From the NCBI RefSeq assembly GCF_014199215.1, contig NZ_JACIJC010000001.1, positions 436,001-500,000 of the forward strand: a stretch of 64,000 nucleotides of DNA, given 5' to 3'. The stretch is from Sphingobium boeckii (GTDB taxonomy: Bacteria > Pseudomonadota > Alphaproteobacteria > Sphingomonadales > Sphingomonadaceae). The position numbers and the translations under genes were made by a program. The notes below the pieces were generated by a model. The model ran no database searches and was not told the origin of the DNA. It saw only the letters and a program-made list of their open reading frames with translations. Shown one piece after another: positions 1-8,232 of the stretch (within the stretch, counting starts at the first letter, position 1; every line of letters starts with the position of its first letter).

Positions 1-110
1 CCCGCCACTATGGCCAGCGCGCGATCGATTCGCTGGGTGGCTTCGCCAGCGGCCAGGCGAAAACGGCGCTCACCGAAGCCGTCGAGTTTGCCATCGCACG
101 GGCGTATTGA
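1..110 (+). CDS. Polyprenyl (prenyl diphosphate) synthetase, C-terminal end (partial)
   Basis: Only the last 35 codons lie in the window, with TGA at 108-110. The residues read RHYGQRAIDSLGGF, then a short helix ending EFAIARAY. This matches the C-terminal helices of trans-isoprenyl diphosphate synthases (octaprenyl/decaprenyl type), where a YGxxAIxxL helix is followed by a second helix ending near AxxR. These enzymes extend prenyl diphosphates for the ubiquinone side chain. The catalytic DDxxD motifs would lie upstream of the window. The family call rests on a short tail and is moderate. Confidence 0.6.
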   Translation, partial: RHYGQRAIDSLGGFASGQAKTALTEAVEFAIARAY

Positions 111-119
111 CCGTCAATT

Positions 120-163
120 CCTCCCCCACCGGGGCAGGGGGACCGCTCGCGGTGGAGGGGCAG
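120..163. repeat. Intergenic palindromic repeat, family F
   Basis: A C-rich then G-rich stretch: CCCCCACCG on the left answers CGGTGGAGGGG on the right around a GGGGGACCGCTCG centre. Similar imperfect hairpins are common between genes in sphingomonads. It lies just past the polyprenyl synthetase stop and could act as a transcript 3' end. Confidence 0.5.
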
Positions 164-209
164 TGGCAGGGCGCGGGATCGTCCGGCTAAAACTCCATCT
201 CCCCCAATC

Positions 210-238
210 CGTCATGCTGAACTTGTTTCAGCATTCAG
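210..238. repeat. Half palindromic repeat, family E, forming the end of the neighbouring gene
   Basis: The stretch begins GTCATGCTGAACTTG and continues TTTCAGCATTCAGG, one arm of a widespread alphaproteobacterial intergenic palindrome. No second arm is visible nearby. Read on the reverse strand it encodes the last residues (NAETSSA) and the TGA stop of the unknown gene at 212-1234, so the repeat has become part of that reading frame. Confidence 0.5.
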
Positions 239-1234
239 GTATAAGAACGGCACATCTTCCTCACGGGCTGCCTCAAGCCACTTTCGACCGTGAATACCTT
301 GACGTTCAATTTCCGAAATCGTCAGTCCATTAGACGCCAACGCCGTAACCCGCGCACGCTGATCCGTAAGAAGCTGTCGCAATTCTGTTTCATGGCGCTT
401 GAACGCTTCAGCCCAAGACAAAGAACCTGCTTGCACCGCATCGCTTTCCATTCGCTTTAAAGCTGCGGTGCCAAGGCCGAAATGTCCTGCGAATTTGCTC
501 ATGGTTTCCGCTCCTGCAGACGCCACCTCTCTTGCGGCCAACGTCGCGCCGCTTGCCAATCGCGCCGATATTCGTGTGTCTGTAGCCAATGACAATGCTG
601 AAAGCATGGGCTCAGCCACTATTGGGTCTACTTCCCCAGTATCTATAATCGCGATTATCCTGCGCTCGAAAACGGAGCTGAGGTTGTGCGCATCGCGTGC
701 GACATCATTCCATTGGCGGGCTGGATCCGACAAAATCCATGCCTCGTTCATCTGTTCAACGACAGCTCGAAGCCGAGCAAAGTCGTCGACAATCCGATCT
801 TGCTTTAACGCCTCAACGCTCGACAAAATCATATCCAAGGTGCCAGCGATCGATGAAACTTGCCTCTCCACCGCATCAATTTTACGCCAGAGGATCGCAG
901 TGCTCGCGACCGAAACGCCTATGCCGACCGCGCCAAACGCGAGGTTGGTGAGTTGCAACTCCTGAATAGCAGCCACAGCTCGCTTAATCTGTTCATTTTG
1001 AATGACGGTAGCAGTTTGACTTGCAAGCCCTAGTCCTTGCAAGGGTAAGCTCATGCCGCCGCGCACAAGATCACCAATTTCGTGAAGTGCAGACGTCTGT
1101 TGCAGATGACCAGCAATTCTGCCGGTGGAAATAGATCGGATGATGGAACCGTAAACCTTCAATTCGCCTGTCTTTAGGGCAGCAATTAAATGTTCCGGCA
1201 CCTTTCGCCAAAAGAAATTGCCAACGATCGTCAT
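212..1234 (-). CDS. Unknown protein with one membrane segment and coiled-coil-like regions
   Basis: I do not recognise this 340-residue protein. Residues about 95-116 form a hydrophobic glycine/alanine-rich segment ending in a Trp-Arg-Lys boundary. It is followed by a heptad-like helical region (about 117-165), then an alanine-rich helical C-terminal half. No catalytic motif is evident. Its ATG overlaps the TGA of the gene at 1231-1920 (ATGA), so the two are probably translated together. The last seven residues and the stop come from a repeat half-element, so the original C-terminus may have been longer. The frame is open throughout and the start is fixed by the overlap, so it is likely a real gene. 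Confidence 0.6.
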   Translation of the reverse strand: MTIVGNFFWRKVPEHLIAALKTGELKVYGSIIRSISTGRIAGHLQQTSALHEIGDLVRGGMSLPLQGLGLASQTATVIQNEQIKRAVAAIQELQLTNLAFGAVGIGVSVASTAILWRKIDAVERQVSSIAGTLDMILSSVEALKQDRIVDDFARLRAVVEQMNEAWILSDPARQWNDVARDAHNLSSVFERRIIAIIDTGEVDPIVAEPMLSALSLATDTRISARLASGATLAAREVASAGAETMSKFAGHFGLGTAALKRMESDAVQAGSLSWAEAFKRHETELRQLLTDQRARVTALASNGLTISEIERQGIHGRKWLEAAREEDVPFLYLNAETSSA

Positions 1235-1920
1235 AACCGGTGGCGCCTTGCTTCGCGGGCAGTTTCCTGAAGTAACGTTATCACCTGCTGTAAAATAGCT
1301 TGCTGTTTGTCATCGCCTTTGATGAGGGTTGCGACAACGTGTTGGTGAACAGATTTGCGCAGACGTTCATGCGCTCGATCCTTCATACCTTTGCCGCGGT
1401 AGCTGCCGATCGCAAAAGCGACGGCTGCGAGAGTACTGCCGCCAATTACCACAGGCCAACTGATTGCGGTAACAGTGACAAGACCAAACCATGCCGCACT
1501 TGTTGTTACGGCCATTGCGGGCAGAGCTACCGCAGTTGCTGCTCCTGCTGCAAAAGGTGCTGCTGTCATGGCCACATCGCGCAGCCCGTCCACGCTTCCA
1601 TCCGGCAGTTGAACCAGCAGCGGGCGCTCCTGCCAAACTGCATGGTGGTTTGCGATTTGACGAAGGGCGACGTTTGCTTCGTCCACTATCTTTTCAATCA
1701 CGGGGATAGTCACCATGCGTAAGTGAGGTTCCACTTTCGTTACAATGAACCCGCGTTGGCGGACCAAAGCATCCGTAAAACCGGAGTTGGAAATATCACC
1801 GTCGAATTTCTCTTGAAGAGAAACTGCAAGATCGTTGATGACTAAAGCTGCCGCGCTCGACCAATGGTCTCGCCACTCGTCGATTTCGCTGCGCCCCAGT
1901 ATATTTAGAAGATGAATCAT
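1231..1920 (-). CDS. Unknown protein with a hydrophobic hairpin
   Basis: A 229-residue protein from ATG at 1918-1920 (an in-frame GTG at 1935 is an alternative). The first half is soluble and helical. Around residues 113-170 lies a long Ala/Gly/Val-rich hydrophobic stretch (AAPFAAGAATAVALP, then a second segment around WPVVIGGSTLAAVAFAIG), like a membrane hairpin. The tail is basic and helical. I recognise no family. Its stop overlaps the start of the 340-residue protein downstream. Two tightly coupled proteins with membrane segments suggest one complex, but a toxin, defence or housekeeping role cannot be told apart from sequence alone. Confidence 0.6.
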   Translation of the reverse strand: MIHLLNILGRSEIDEWRDHWSSAAALVINDLAVSLQEKFDGDISNSGFTDALVRQRGFIVTKVEPHLRMVTIPVIEKIVDEANVALRQIANHHAVWQERPLLVQLPDGSVDGLRDVAMTAAPFAAGAATAVALPAMAVTTSAAWFGLVTVTAISWPVVIGGSTLAAVAFAIGSYRGKGMKDRAHERLRKSVHQHVVATLIKGDDKQQAILQQVITLLQETAREARRHRL

Positions 1921-2140
1921 TCGGCCCCCGAGCACGCATTATTGGGATGTCGGAAAATGGCAATAATTATCAGTGGCAACAGTGTTTGAATTTGGAGGAA
2001 TCGATCCAACGCCCCTTTCCTACATCCCGCCATTCGTGCAACGACAGCCGCCTCATGCGCTGCCCACTCACCCCCATTTTCCCAAGGTTTTCCGTGCGCA
2101 ATGCACGGTGTGAACTTCCAACAACATCGGGCGGCATTTC

Positions 2141-4666
2141 ATGACCGCGCTCCCCATCCATGCGGTTCTTCCCGATCTGCTCGCCACCCTGCGCACCAGC
2201 CCTAACGCCGTGCTCGTCGCGCCGCCCGGCGCGGGCAAGACCACGGCGATCGCGCCCGCCCTGCTCGCCGAGCCCTGGTGCAATGGCCAGATTCTCCTCC
2301 TTTCCCCCCGCCGTCTTGCCGCGCGCGCGGCGGCGGAGCGGATGGCGCAGATGGCGGGGGAGGCGGTGGGCCAGACGATCGGCTATGCCACGCGGATGGA
2401 CAGCAAACAGTCCGCGCAAACGCGCGTGCTGGTGCTGACCGAAGGGATTTTCGTCAACCGTATCCAGTCCGATCCCGAACTGGCGGGCGTCTCCGCCGTG
2501 CTGTTCGATGAAGTGCATGAGCGCAATCTGGATAGCGATTTCGGACTGGCGCTCGCGCTGGATACGCAAGGGGGGCTGCGCGACGATCTGCGGTTGCTCG
2601 CCATGTCGGCCACGCTGGATGGCGCGCGCTTCGCCGCCTTGATGGGCGGTTGCCCCGTGATCGAGAGTGAAGGCCGCAGCCATCCGCTCACGCATCTTTA
2701 TCTCGGCCGCCGCAGCGAGGCGCGGATCGAGGATGAGATGGCCGCCGCGATCCGCCGCGCGCTGGCCGACGAGGCGGGCGGTCTGCTCGCCTTCCTGCCC
2801 GGCGTGGCGGAGATCGAGCGCACCGCGGAGCGACTGGTGAACTTGCCCCCCGATGTCGATCTCCACCGCCTGCACGGTACGCTCGAACCCGCCGAGCAGC
2901 GCGCCGCCATCGCCGCCGCGCCGCCGGGCCGCCGCAAATTGGTGCTGGCCACCAGCATCGCCGAGACCAGCCTGACGCTGGATGGCGTGCGCGTGGTGGT
3001 CGATAGCGGCCTTGCGCGCCGCCCGCGTTATGACCGAGCGGCAGGGATGACGCGGCTGGTGACCGAGCGTGCCAGTCAGGCGGCGGTCACCCAGCGTGCG
3101 GGCCGCGCCGCGCGCCAGTCGCCGGGCGTGGCGTATCGGCTGTGGGAGGAAGCCGCGACCGCTGGCCTGCCGCGCTTCGATCCGCCGGAGATTTTGGAGG
3201 CCGATCTGTCGCCCTTGTTGCTCAGTTGCGCGCTCTGGGGGCTGAACGATCCGCGTAGCCTGCAGTGGATCGACGCGCCGCCCGAGGCTGCGATTGTCGA
3301 GGCGCGGCGGCGGCTTGAAACTCTGGGCGCGCTGGACGGGGCAGGGCGGCCGACGCTGCATGGCGCTGCGATCGCCAAACTGCCGCTGCCGCCTCGCCTG
3401 GCGCATATGCTGGTGGAGGCGCAGGCGCGCGGCTGGGGCCGGCTGGCGGCGGATGCGGCGGTGCTGCTGTCCGAACGCGGTCTGGGCGGACAGGATGCCG
3501 ATCTGGAAACGCGGTTGCGCCGCTGGAAGACCGAGCGCGGGAAGCGGGCGGAGGCCGGGCGGAAACTGGCGGAGCGGTGGTTTCATTTAACACCGCTTGT
3601 CCCGAGCGAAGTCGAGGGACCTGGGGGCGTGGAACCACGTCCCTCGACTTCGCTCGGGACAAACGGCGTTTTTAGGAACCCAATCAACACCGGAGATCTC
3701 GGCGCCTGCATCGCGCTGGCTTTCTCCGATCGCCTGTCCAAACGCCGGGGTCAGGACGGGGCCGACTGGATCTCGGTCGGCGGGCGCGGCTTCCGGCTCG
3801 ATCCCACGTCATCGCTCGCCCGCGAGGACTGGCTGGCGGTTGCCGAAATTCAGGGGGCGGCGTCGGGCGCGCGCATCCTCTCCGCCGCGCCGGTCGATTT
3901 CGCCACGATCGAGGATCTGTTCGGAGACCGGATCGAATCCGGCACCCATGTCGCGTTCGATCCCGCCACCGGCGGCGTTCGCGCCATGCAGGGGCGGCGG
4001 CTGGGCGCGGTCCAGCTCAGCAAGGGGCAGGATGCCAAGGCCGATCCCGCCGCCATCGCCGCCGCGCTGGTGGAGGGCGTCCGAATCCATGGTCTTGCCC
4101 TCTTGCCGTGGAGCGAGGCGGCGCAGCATCTGCGCGAGCGCACCGCCTTCGCCCGCCGCTTCGAACCCGATCTGCCCGATCTGTCGGACGCGGCGTTGAC
4201 CGCCACGCTGGAAGACTGGCTCCCCGCGATCGTGCCGGGCAAGCGGCGCCTGTCCGATCTCGATCCCTCCGCGCTGTCCGGCGTGCTCGATGCCCTGCTT
4301 GGCTGGGACGGTCGCAAGCGCGTGGATGCGCTGACGCCGGTCCAGTTCGTCAGCCCGGCGGGCAGTCATCATGCGATCGATTATACCGCCGAGGCCGGTC
4401 CCACCGTCACGATCCGGGTGCAGGCGCTGTTCGGGCTGGCGGCGCATCCCGCAATCGCAGGAGGCCGCGTGCCGCTCGTGCTCAGCCTCACCTCGCCTGC
4501 GGGTCGCCCGATCCAGACGACGAAGGACTTACCCGGTTTCTGGTCGGGAAGCTGGATCGCGGTCGCCAAGGAGATGCGTGGCCGCTATCCCAAACATCCC
4601 TGGCCGGACGATCCCGCCGCTGCCAGCGCCACTTTGCGCACCAAGAAGGCGGATGCGCGCTCTTGA
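2141..4666 (+). CDS. hrpB: ATP-dependent RNA helicase HrpB
   Basis: An 841-residue DExH-box helicase. Walker A APPGAGKT is at 27-34, DEVH at 123-126, SAT at 156-158 and motif VI QRAGRAAR at 318-325. The HA2-like region and the HrpB-specific C-terminal domain follow, with the typical GSHHAIDY and HPWPDDP ends. HrpB is a bacterial member of the DEAH family and its cellular role is poorly defined. Residues about 485-509 (PLVPSEVEG through RPSTSLGTNG) are encoded by a palindromic repeat read in frame. They sit between the helix ending ERWFH and the conserved GDLGACIALAFSDRL block, probably a surface loop. The frame is intact on both sides, so the gene is presumably functional. Confidence 0.93.
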   Translation: MTALPIHAVLPDLLATLRTSPNAVLVAPPGAGKTTAIAPALLAEPWCNGQILLLSPRRLAARAAAERMAQMAGEAVGQTIGYATRMDSKQSAQTRVLVLTEGIFVNRIQSDPELAGVSAVLFDEVHERNLDSDFGLALALDTQGGLRDDLRLLAMSATLDGARFAALMGGCPVIESEGRSHPLTHLYLGRRSEARIEDEMAAAIRRALADEAGGLLAFLPGVAEIERTAERLVNLPPDVDLHRLHGTLEPAEQRAAIAAAPPGRRKLVLATSIAETSLTLDGVRVVVDSGLARRPRYDRAAGMTRLVTERASQAAVTQRAGRAARQSPGVAYRLWEEAATAGLPRFDPPEILEADLSPLLLSCALWGLNDPRSLQWIDAPPEAAIVEARRRLETLGALDGAGRPTLHGAAIAKLPLPPRLAHMLVEAQARGWGRLAADAAVLLSERGLGGQDADLETRLRRWKTERGKRAEAGRKLAERWFHLTPLVPSEVEGPGGVEPRPSTSLGTNGVFRNPINTGDLGACIALAFSDRLSKRRGQDGADWISVGGRGFRLDPTSSLAREDWLAVAEIQGAASGARILSAAPVDFATIEDLFGDRIESGTHVAFDPATGGVRAMQGRRLGAVQLSKGQDAKADPAAIAAALVEGVRIHGLALLPWSEAAQHLRERTAFARRFEPDLPDLSDAALTATLEDWLPAIVPGKRRLSDLDPSALSGVLDALLGWDGRKRVDALTPVQFVSPAGSHHAIDYTAEAGPTVTIRVQALFGLAAHPAIAGGRVPLVLSLTSPAGRPIQTTKDLPGFWSGSWIAVAKEMRGRYPKHPWPDDPAAASATLRTKKADARS
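3593..3666. repeat. Palindromic repeat, family A, copy 1 (inside hrpB)
   Basis: A 74-bp inverted repeat. The left arm, starting CCGCTTGTCCCGAGCGAAG and continuing TCGAGGGAC, is answered by a right arm ending CTTCGCTCGGGACAAACGG, with a short centre. Four more copies lie in the window (5018, 29406, 33139, 44933). Here it is entirely inside hrpB and in frame, without a stop codon. Confidence 0.92.
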
Positions 4667-4720
4667 CGACTCATCGGGCCTTGCTGCACTGCAAGGCCAA
4701 GCAATCACAGGAATGATGCC

Positions 4721-4999
4721 ATGGCCGCGCGGATCTATCAGACGCCCAAGAATGCGATGCAATCAGGCAAGGCGCTCACCCATCGTTGGGTGCTGGAATA
4801 TGAGCCCACTGAAGCCAAAAAGGCCGATCCGCTGATGGGCTGGGCCGGATCGGGCGATACGCAGCAGCAATTGCGGCTCGTATTCCCCAGCGCCGAAGCT
4901 GCGCAGGCCTATGCCGATCGCCAGGGGATCGCTTATCATGTGGCCGCCGCACCAGAGCGGAAACTCAAGCTGCAGACCTATGCGGATAACTTCCGGTAA
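4721..4999 (+). CDS. ETC complex I accessory subunit (NDUFS4-like)
   Basis: A 92-residue protein matching the bacterial NDUFS4 / 18-kDa complex I accessory family. It has an N-terminal ARIYQTPKNAMQSGK, a central HRWVLEYEP, the signature DPLMGWAGSGDTQQQL, then an AxAYADRQGIAYHV segment and C-terminal YADNF. In alphaproteobacteria this protein binds NADH:ubiquinone oxidoreductase as a supernumerary subunit. The gene stands alone, 54 nt after hrpB. Length is normal for the bacterial form. Confidence 0.9.
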   Translation: MAARIYQTPKNAMQSGKALTHRWVLEYEPTEAKKADPLMGWAGSGDTQQQLRLVFPSAEAAQAYADRQGIAYHVAAAPERKLKLQTYADNFR

Positions 5000-5017
5000 G
5001 CGTCGGACGTTCTAAAA

Positions 5018-5092
5018 ACCGTTTGTCCCGAGCGAAGTCGAGGGACGTGGTGAGAGTTCCGACGTCCCTCGACTTCGCTCGGGACAAACGGT
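5018..5092. repeat. Palindromic repeat, family A, copy 2
   Basis: A near-perfect inverted repeat. The left arm reads ACCGTTTGTCCCGAGCGAAG then TCGAGGGACGT. The right arm mirrors it and ends GGGACAAACGGT. It lies between the convergent NDUFS4-like and Nudix genes, a natural place for a two-way transcript end. There is no T-tract, so termination is not proven. Confidence 0.92.
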
Positions 5093-5100
5093 GATCGGGA

Positions 5101-5619
5101 TCAGTTCTGGATTAGTTGCGCGCCCAGCAAGGTCAGCAATTTGACATCCATCAAAACACCGGCCTTGCGCTTGTCCGCCATGAGATCCGCCACCTGATCC
5201 AGCCGCACCCGGTGCACGGTGATATTCTCGCCCTCCACCCCGCCGCCGTCACCGACCTTCACCAGATCATGCGCTCGCACCAGCGTGAAGGTCTCGGAGA
5301 CCATGCCGGGGGATGAGGCGAAGCGCCCCACCGTCTCCAGCCGCCCGGCGCGGTAGCCGGTTTCCTCTTCAAGCTCGCGGCCTGCGGCCAGCTCGATCGC
5401 CTCTCCTGCGGTCTCGTCACCAACCAGTCCAGCCGGCAGCTCCAGGCAATCCGCGCCCAGCGGCACGCGATATTGCTCCACCAGCAGCACATGGCCGTCA
5501 TCCACCGCCAGGATCACCGCTGCTTCGATATTGCGGGCGCGGGAGACATATTCCCATTGGCCCTGTCGCTTGGTGGTGATGAATTTGCCTTGCCAGACGG
5601 TCTCGATTTCCTCGGTCAT
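5101..5619 (-). CDS. Nudix hydrolase, ADP-ribose pyrophosphatase type
   Basis: A 172-residue Nudix protein. The full Nudix box is present: GDETAGE, seven residues, then RELEEETGY, matching GX5EX7REUXEEXGU. An N-terminal strand pair (WQGKFITTKRQGQWEYVSR) and LLVEQYRVP, with ELPAG just before the box, are typical of ADP-ribose/ADP-sugar pyrophosphatases (NudF-like). The C-terminal region contains a Glu-rich turn (VEGENITVHRV) seen in that group. Its ATG overlaps the stop of the TPM gene at 5616-6299 by 4 nt, making it the last gene of a coupled operon. Substrate is inferred from family likeness only. Confidence 0.88.
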   Translation of the reverse strand: MTEEIETVWQGKFITTKRQGQWEYVSRARNIEAAVILAVDDGHVLLVEQYRVPLGADCLELPAGLVGDETAGEAIELAAGRELEEETGYRAGRLETVGRFASSPGMVSETFTLVRAHDLVKVGDGGGVEGENITVHRVRLDQVADLMADKRKAGVLMDVKLLTLLGAQLIQN

Positions 5620-6299
5620 AATTCGATCAGGCGGTCCGGCAGTTCATTGGGATCAGTCTCGTCCTTGGGGAAATGTTCGGCCAGGATCACGCCCACCGCC
5701 TTCACCGCCGCGGCCATGCCCGCACCCGGGCGACCCTCGCGCACCTCATCGACCAGCGCCGCCATCGCCGCGCCCCAGGCTTCGGGGGCGACTGCGTGGT
5801 GCACGGCTTCGTCCGCCACGATCTCCGCCATATGCTCGCCCATGGAGAGATAGATCAGCACGCCGGTTTTCTTGAGTGTCCGGCTTTCGGCACCCACCTT
5901 GAAATATTGGATCGCGCGGCGGCGGACGCGGCGATGCTTGGTCCTTTTCGGAGTCAGCGCCAGCCGCAACGGCATGATCGCAAGGATGTAGCGCACCGCC
6001 AGAAACTTGATGACCAGCAGGATGAAGATCACGGGCAGCACTTCGCCCAGTGTATATTCATGCTCCCAGCCATTGGCGAACCAGGTCAGCAGCGCGATGA
6101 TCTTTTGAGGAAACATCGCGAACAGCGCGAGCGCGAGAAACATCACGCCAATCGCCCAATGCAGCCCGGCATCGTGATATTGATCGGAAAGGTCGGTGAC
6201 GATCGTCACGATCTCTCCATCGGTGCCGCGTTCGGCCTCGGAGACCGCCGCGCTCACCAGCGCATGGTCGGCCGCGCTCAGCTTGTTCACTTTCGCCAT
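5616..6299 (-). CDS. TPM-domain membrane protein
   Basis: A 227-residue protein from the ATG of MAKVNKL. It starts with a short TPM-like (TLP18.3/Psb32/MOLO-1) region, EAERGTDGEIVTIV. Two hydrophobic segments follow (AIGVMFLALALFAMFP and VLPVIFILLVIKFLAVRYILAI). A second TPM-like part reads RRAIQYFKVGAES, KTGVLIYLS and MAEIVADEAVH. It pairs with the secreted TPM protein upstream (TGATG junction) and ends in an ATGA overlap with the Nudix gene. Such TPM pairs next to LemA are common in proteobacteria; biochemical function is unknown. Longer upstream in-frame sequence is Arg-rich and is the shadow of the upstream gene's Gly-rich tail. Confidence 0.82.
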   Translation of the reverse strand: MAKVNKLSAADHALVSAAVSEAERGTDGEIVTIVTDLSDQYHDAGLHWAIGVMFLALALFAMFPQKIIALLTWFANGWEHEYTLGEVLPVIFILLVIKFLAVRYILAIMPLRLALTPKRTKHRRVRRRAIQYFKVGAESRTLKKTGVLIYLSMGEHMAEIVADEAVHHAVAPEAWGAAMAALVDEVREGRPGAGMAAAVKAVGVILAEHFPKDETDPNELPDRLIEL

Positions 6300-7099
6300 C
6301 ACCAATCCCCCGACGCGCCGCCGCCGCCGAACGATCCGCCGCCGCCCGAAAAGCCGCCGCCATCGCTCCCGCCCCAGGATGATCCGCCGCCGCCCCAGCC
6401 GCCACCGGACGATCCCCAATCGCTGCCACCGCCCCAGATGACCACCGGGGCGCTGCCGCCGCGATATTTGCGGTTGCCGCGGCGCGCGAAGAACATCTGT
6501 CCGGCGATGAAGAGGATCACGACCAGCCAGAAGATCAGGATCAGGGGCGATCCGCCGCTGCTCTTTTCCTTCTCGGCTGCCAGCAACTGCTGCTGGCGTT
6601 TGGCGGCTTCTTCGGGCGGCAGGCTGATCTGCTGCATCACCGCATCCGCCCCGGCATCGATCGCCCCCGCAATGTCGCCATCGCGCAGGCGCGGCATCAT
6701 CTGGCGGCTGATGATGATCCGCGAAAGGGCGTCAGTCAGGATCGGCTCCAGACCATATCCCACTTCGATCCGCGGACCGCGCTGGCCCGGCGGATTATTG
6801 GGCGCCAGAAAGAGGATGACGCCATTCTTTTCCTCTTTCGAGCCGATGCCCCAGGCCCGGCCAAGCCGGTAGCCATAATCTTCGAGCGTCCGGCCTTCCA
6901 TGTCCGCGATCGTCGCCACGACGAACTGGCGCCCGGTCTGCTGCTCAAACGCCTGCAGCTTCGCCACCAGCGCCGCCTCCCGATCATCGGGAATCACATT
7001 CGCCTGATCCACGACCCGCCCGGTCAGCGCCGGAAACGTCTGGGCATGGGCCGGCCATGCCGCGATCAGCAGCAGAAAGACGGCGAGGAGCCGGTTCAT
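6299..7099 (-). CDS. Secreted TPM-domain protein, YgcG family
   Basis: A 266-residue protein with an N-terminal signal peptide ending AWPAHA, then a TPM domain (about residues 25-150: GRVVDQANVIPDDRE, FVVATIADMEGRTLEDY, KNGVILFLAP). A transmembrane segment (LILIFWLVVILFIAGQMFF) and an extreme Gly/Ser-rich tail with WGGG repeats follow. This is the usual layout of YgcG-like proteins paired with LemA. The stop overlaps the start of the second TPM gene by one base. It lies 4 nt after the lemA-like stop, so the operon runs lemA, ygcG-like, TPM, Nudix. Confidence 0.86.
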   Translation of the reverse strand: MNRLLAVFLLLIAAWPAHAQTFPALTGRVVDQANVIPDDREAALVAKLQAFEQQTGRQFVVATIADMEGRTLEDYGYRLGRAWGIGSKEEKNGVILFLAPNNPPGQRGPRIEVGYGLEPILTDALSRIIISRQMMPRLRDGDIAGAIDAGADAVMQQISLPPEEAAKRQQQLLAAEKEKSSGGSPLILIFWLVVILFIAGQMFFARRGNRKYRGGSAPVVIWGGGSDWGSSGGGWGGGGSSWGGSDGGGFSGGGGSFGGGGASGDW

Positions 7100-7103
7100 G
7101 GGT

Positions 7104-7697
7104 TCAGCCGAACTTCACCGGAGGCGCCTTGTCCGAACCCGGTTGCGCCTGGAAGGGCACCATCGGCTGCGCGCCATGGATGATCTTGGCGCCGATCATG
7201 TCCGGGAAGGTGCGGATGCGGGTGTTATAGCTCTGCACCGCCTCGTTATAATCCTTGATAGAGACGTTGATCCGGTTTTCTGTGCCTTCGAGTTGCGATT
7301 GCAGCGCCAGGAAATTCTCGTTCGATTTCAGCTCGGGATAGGCTTCGGTGATGCTGCGGAAATTGACGAGCGCGGCCGATACCGCGCCCTGCGCATCCTG
7401 AAATGCCTTCACCTTGGCCGGATCGTTCAGATCGGCCGGATTGAGCGTGGTCTGCGTCGCCTTGGCGCGCGCCTCGGTCACTTGGACCAGCACATCGCTT
7501 TCCTGCTTGGCGAAGCCCTTCACGGTTTCGACGAGATTGGGGATCAGATCCGCGCGGCGCTGATAATCCGCCTGCACGTTCGCCCATTTCGCCTTGGCAT
7601 TTTCCTCGGCGGTGGGAACGCTGTTGATCCCGCAGCCGGCCACGGACACGGCGATGGCCGGTGCAAGCAAGGCGAGGCGGAGGCGATTGTCGATCAT
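7104..7697 (-). CDS. LemA family lipoprotein
   Basis: A 197-residue LemA-family protein. The start is the ATG of MIDNRL, with an AAAGGA ribosome binding site six bases upstream. The N-terminus is a lipoprotein signal with lipobox SVAGC. The LemA core follows: KWANVQADYQRRADLIPNLVETVKGFA, long helices, then a conserved NxxVxxYN-like stretch (KDYNEAVQSYNTRIRTFP). It is the first gene of the LemA/TPM/TPM/Nudix operon. LemA proteins form a helical bundle; their role is unclear. Confidence 0.9.
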   Translation of the reverse strand: MIDNRLRLALLAPAIAVSVAGCGINSVPTAEENAKAKWANVQADYQRRADLIPNLVETVKGFAKQESDVLVQVTEARAKATQTTLNPADLNDPAKVKAFQDAQGAVSAALVNFRSITEAYPELKSNENFLALQSQLEGTENRINVSIKDYNEAVQSYNTRIRTFPDMIGAKIIHGAQPMVPFQAQPGSDKAPPVKFG

Positions 7698-7815
7698 GAA
7701 TGTCCTTTCGGGGAACTGCTCTACGCGCACAATACAGCGCCGACTTGCGCTCCGCAATCAATCTTGCGTTGATCGCGATATCGGGCGAGATTGGCGCATA
7801 ACAAGGGAGCGTTTC

Positions 7816-8232
7816 ATGATTCAGGAATTCAAGGCCTTCATCTCGCGCGGCAACGTCCTCGATCTTGCCGTCGCGGTGATCATTGGTGCGGCCTTCGGGA
7901 AGATCGTCACCTCGCTGACGGAAGATCTGGTCATGCCATTGATCGGGGCGATCTTCGGCAATGTCGATTTCTCCTCGAAATTCGTGCTGCTGGGCGCGGT
8001 TCCCGCCAATTATGCCGGCTCGCTGAGCGATTACGCGGCGCTCAAGGCGGCGGGCGTGCCGCTGTTCGGCTATGGCGCGTTCCTCACCGCGATCATCAAT
8101 TTCATGATTATCGCCTTTGCGATCTTCCTTGTGGTGAAGGCCGCCAACAAGGTTCAAAAGCCCGCCGAAACGTCCGCTGGGCCGACGGAAGTCGAATTGC
8201 TGACGGAGATCAGGGACGCGCTGAAGAAGTAA
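7816..8232 (+). CDS. mscL: Large-conductance mechanosensitive channel MscL
   Basis: A 138-residue MscL. The conserved N-terminal amphipathic helix (MIQEFKAFISRGN) leads into TM1 (VLDLAVAVIIGAAFGKIVTSL), then a periplasmic loop, TM2 (FLTAIINFMIIAFAIFLVVKAAN) and the C-terminal helix with LLTEIRDALKK. It releases solutes on hypo-osmotic shock. The ATG at 7816 follows AAGGGAG. Its last 23 nt overlap, tail to tail, the end of the reverse-strand membrane gene. Confidence 0.96.
   Translation: MIQEFKAFISRGNVLDLAVAVIIGAAFGKIVTSLTEDLVMPLIGAIFGNVDFSSKFVLLGAVPANYAGSLSDYAALKAAGVPLFGYGAFLTAIINFMIIAFAIFLVVKAANKVQKPAETSAGPTEVELLTEIRDALKK

Noticed and set aside
1970-3586. Reverse-strand frame of 538 codons
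   Set aside because: Antisense to hrpB, whose helicase motifs are all intact on the forward strand.
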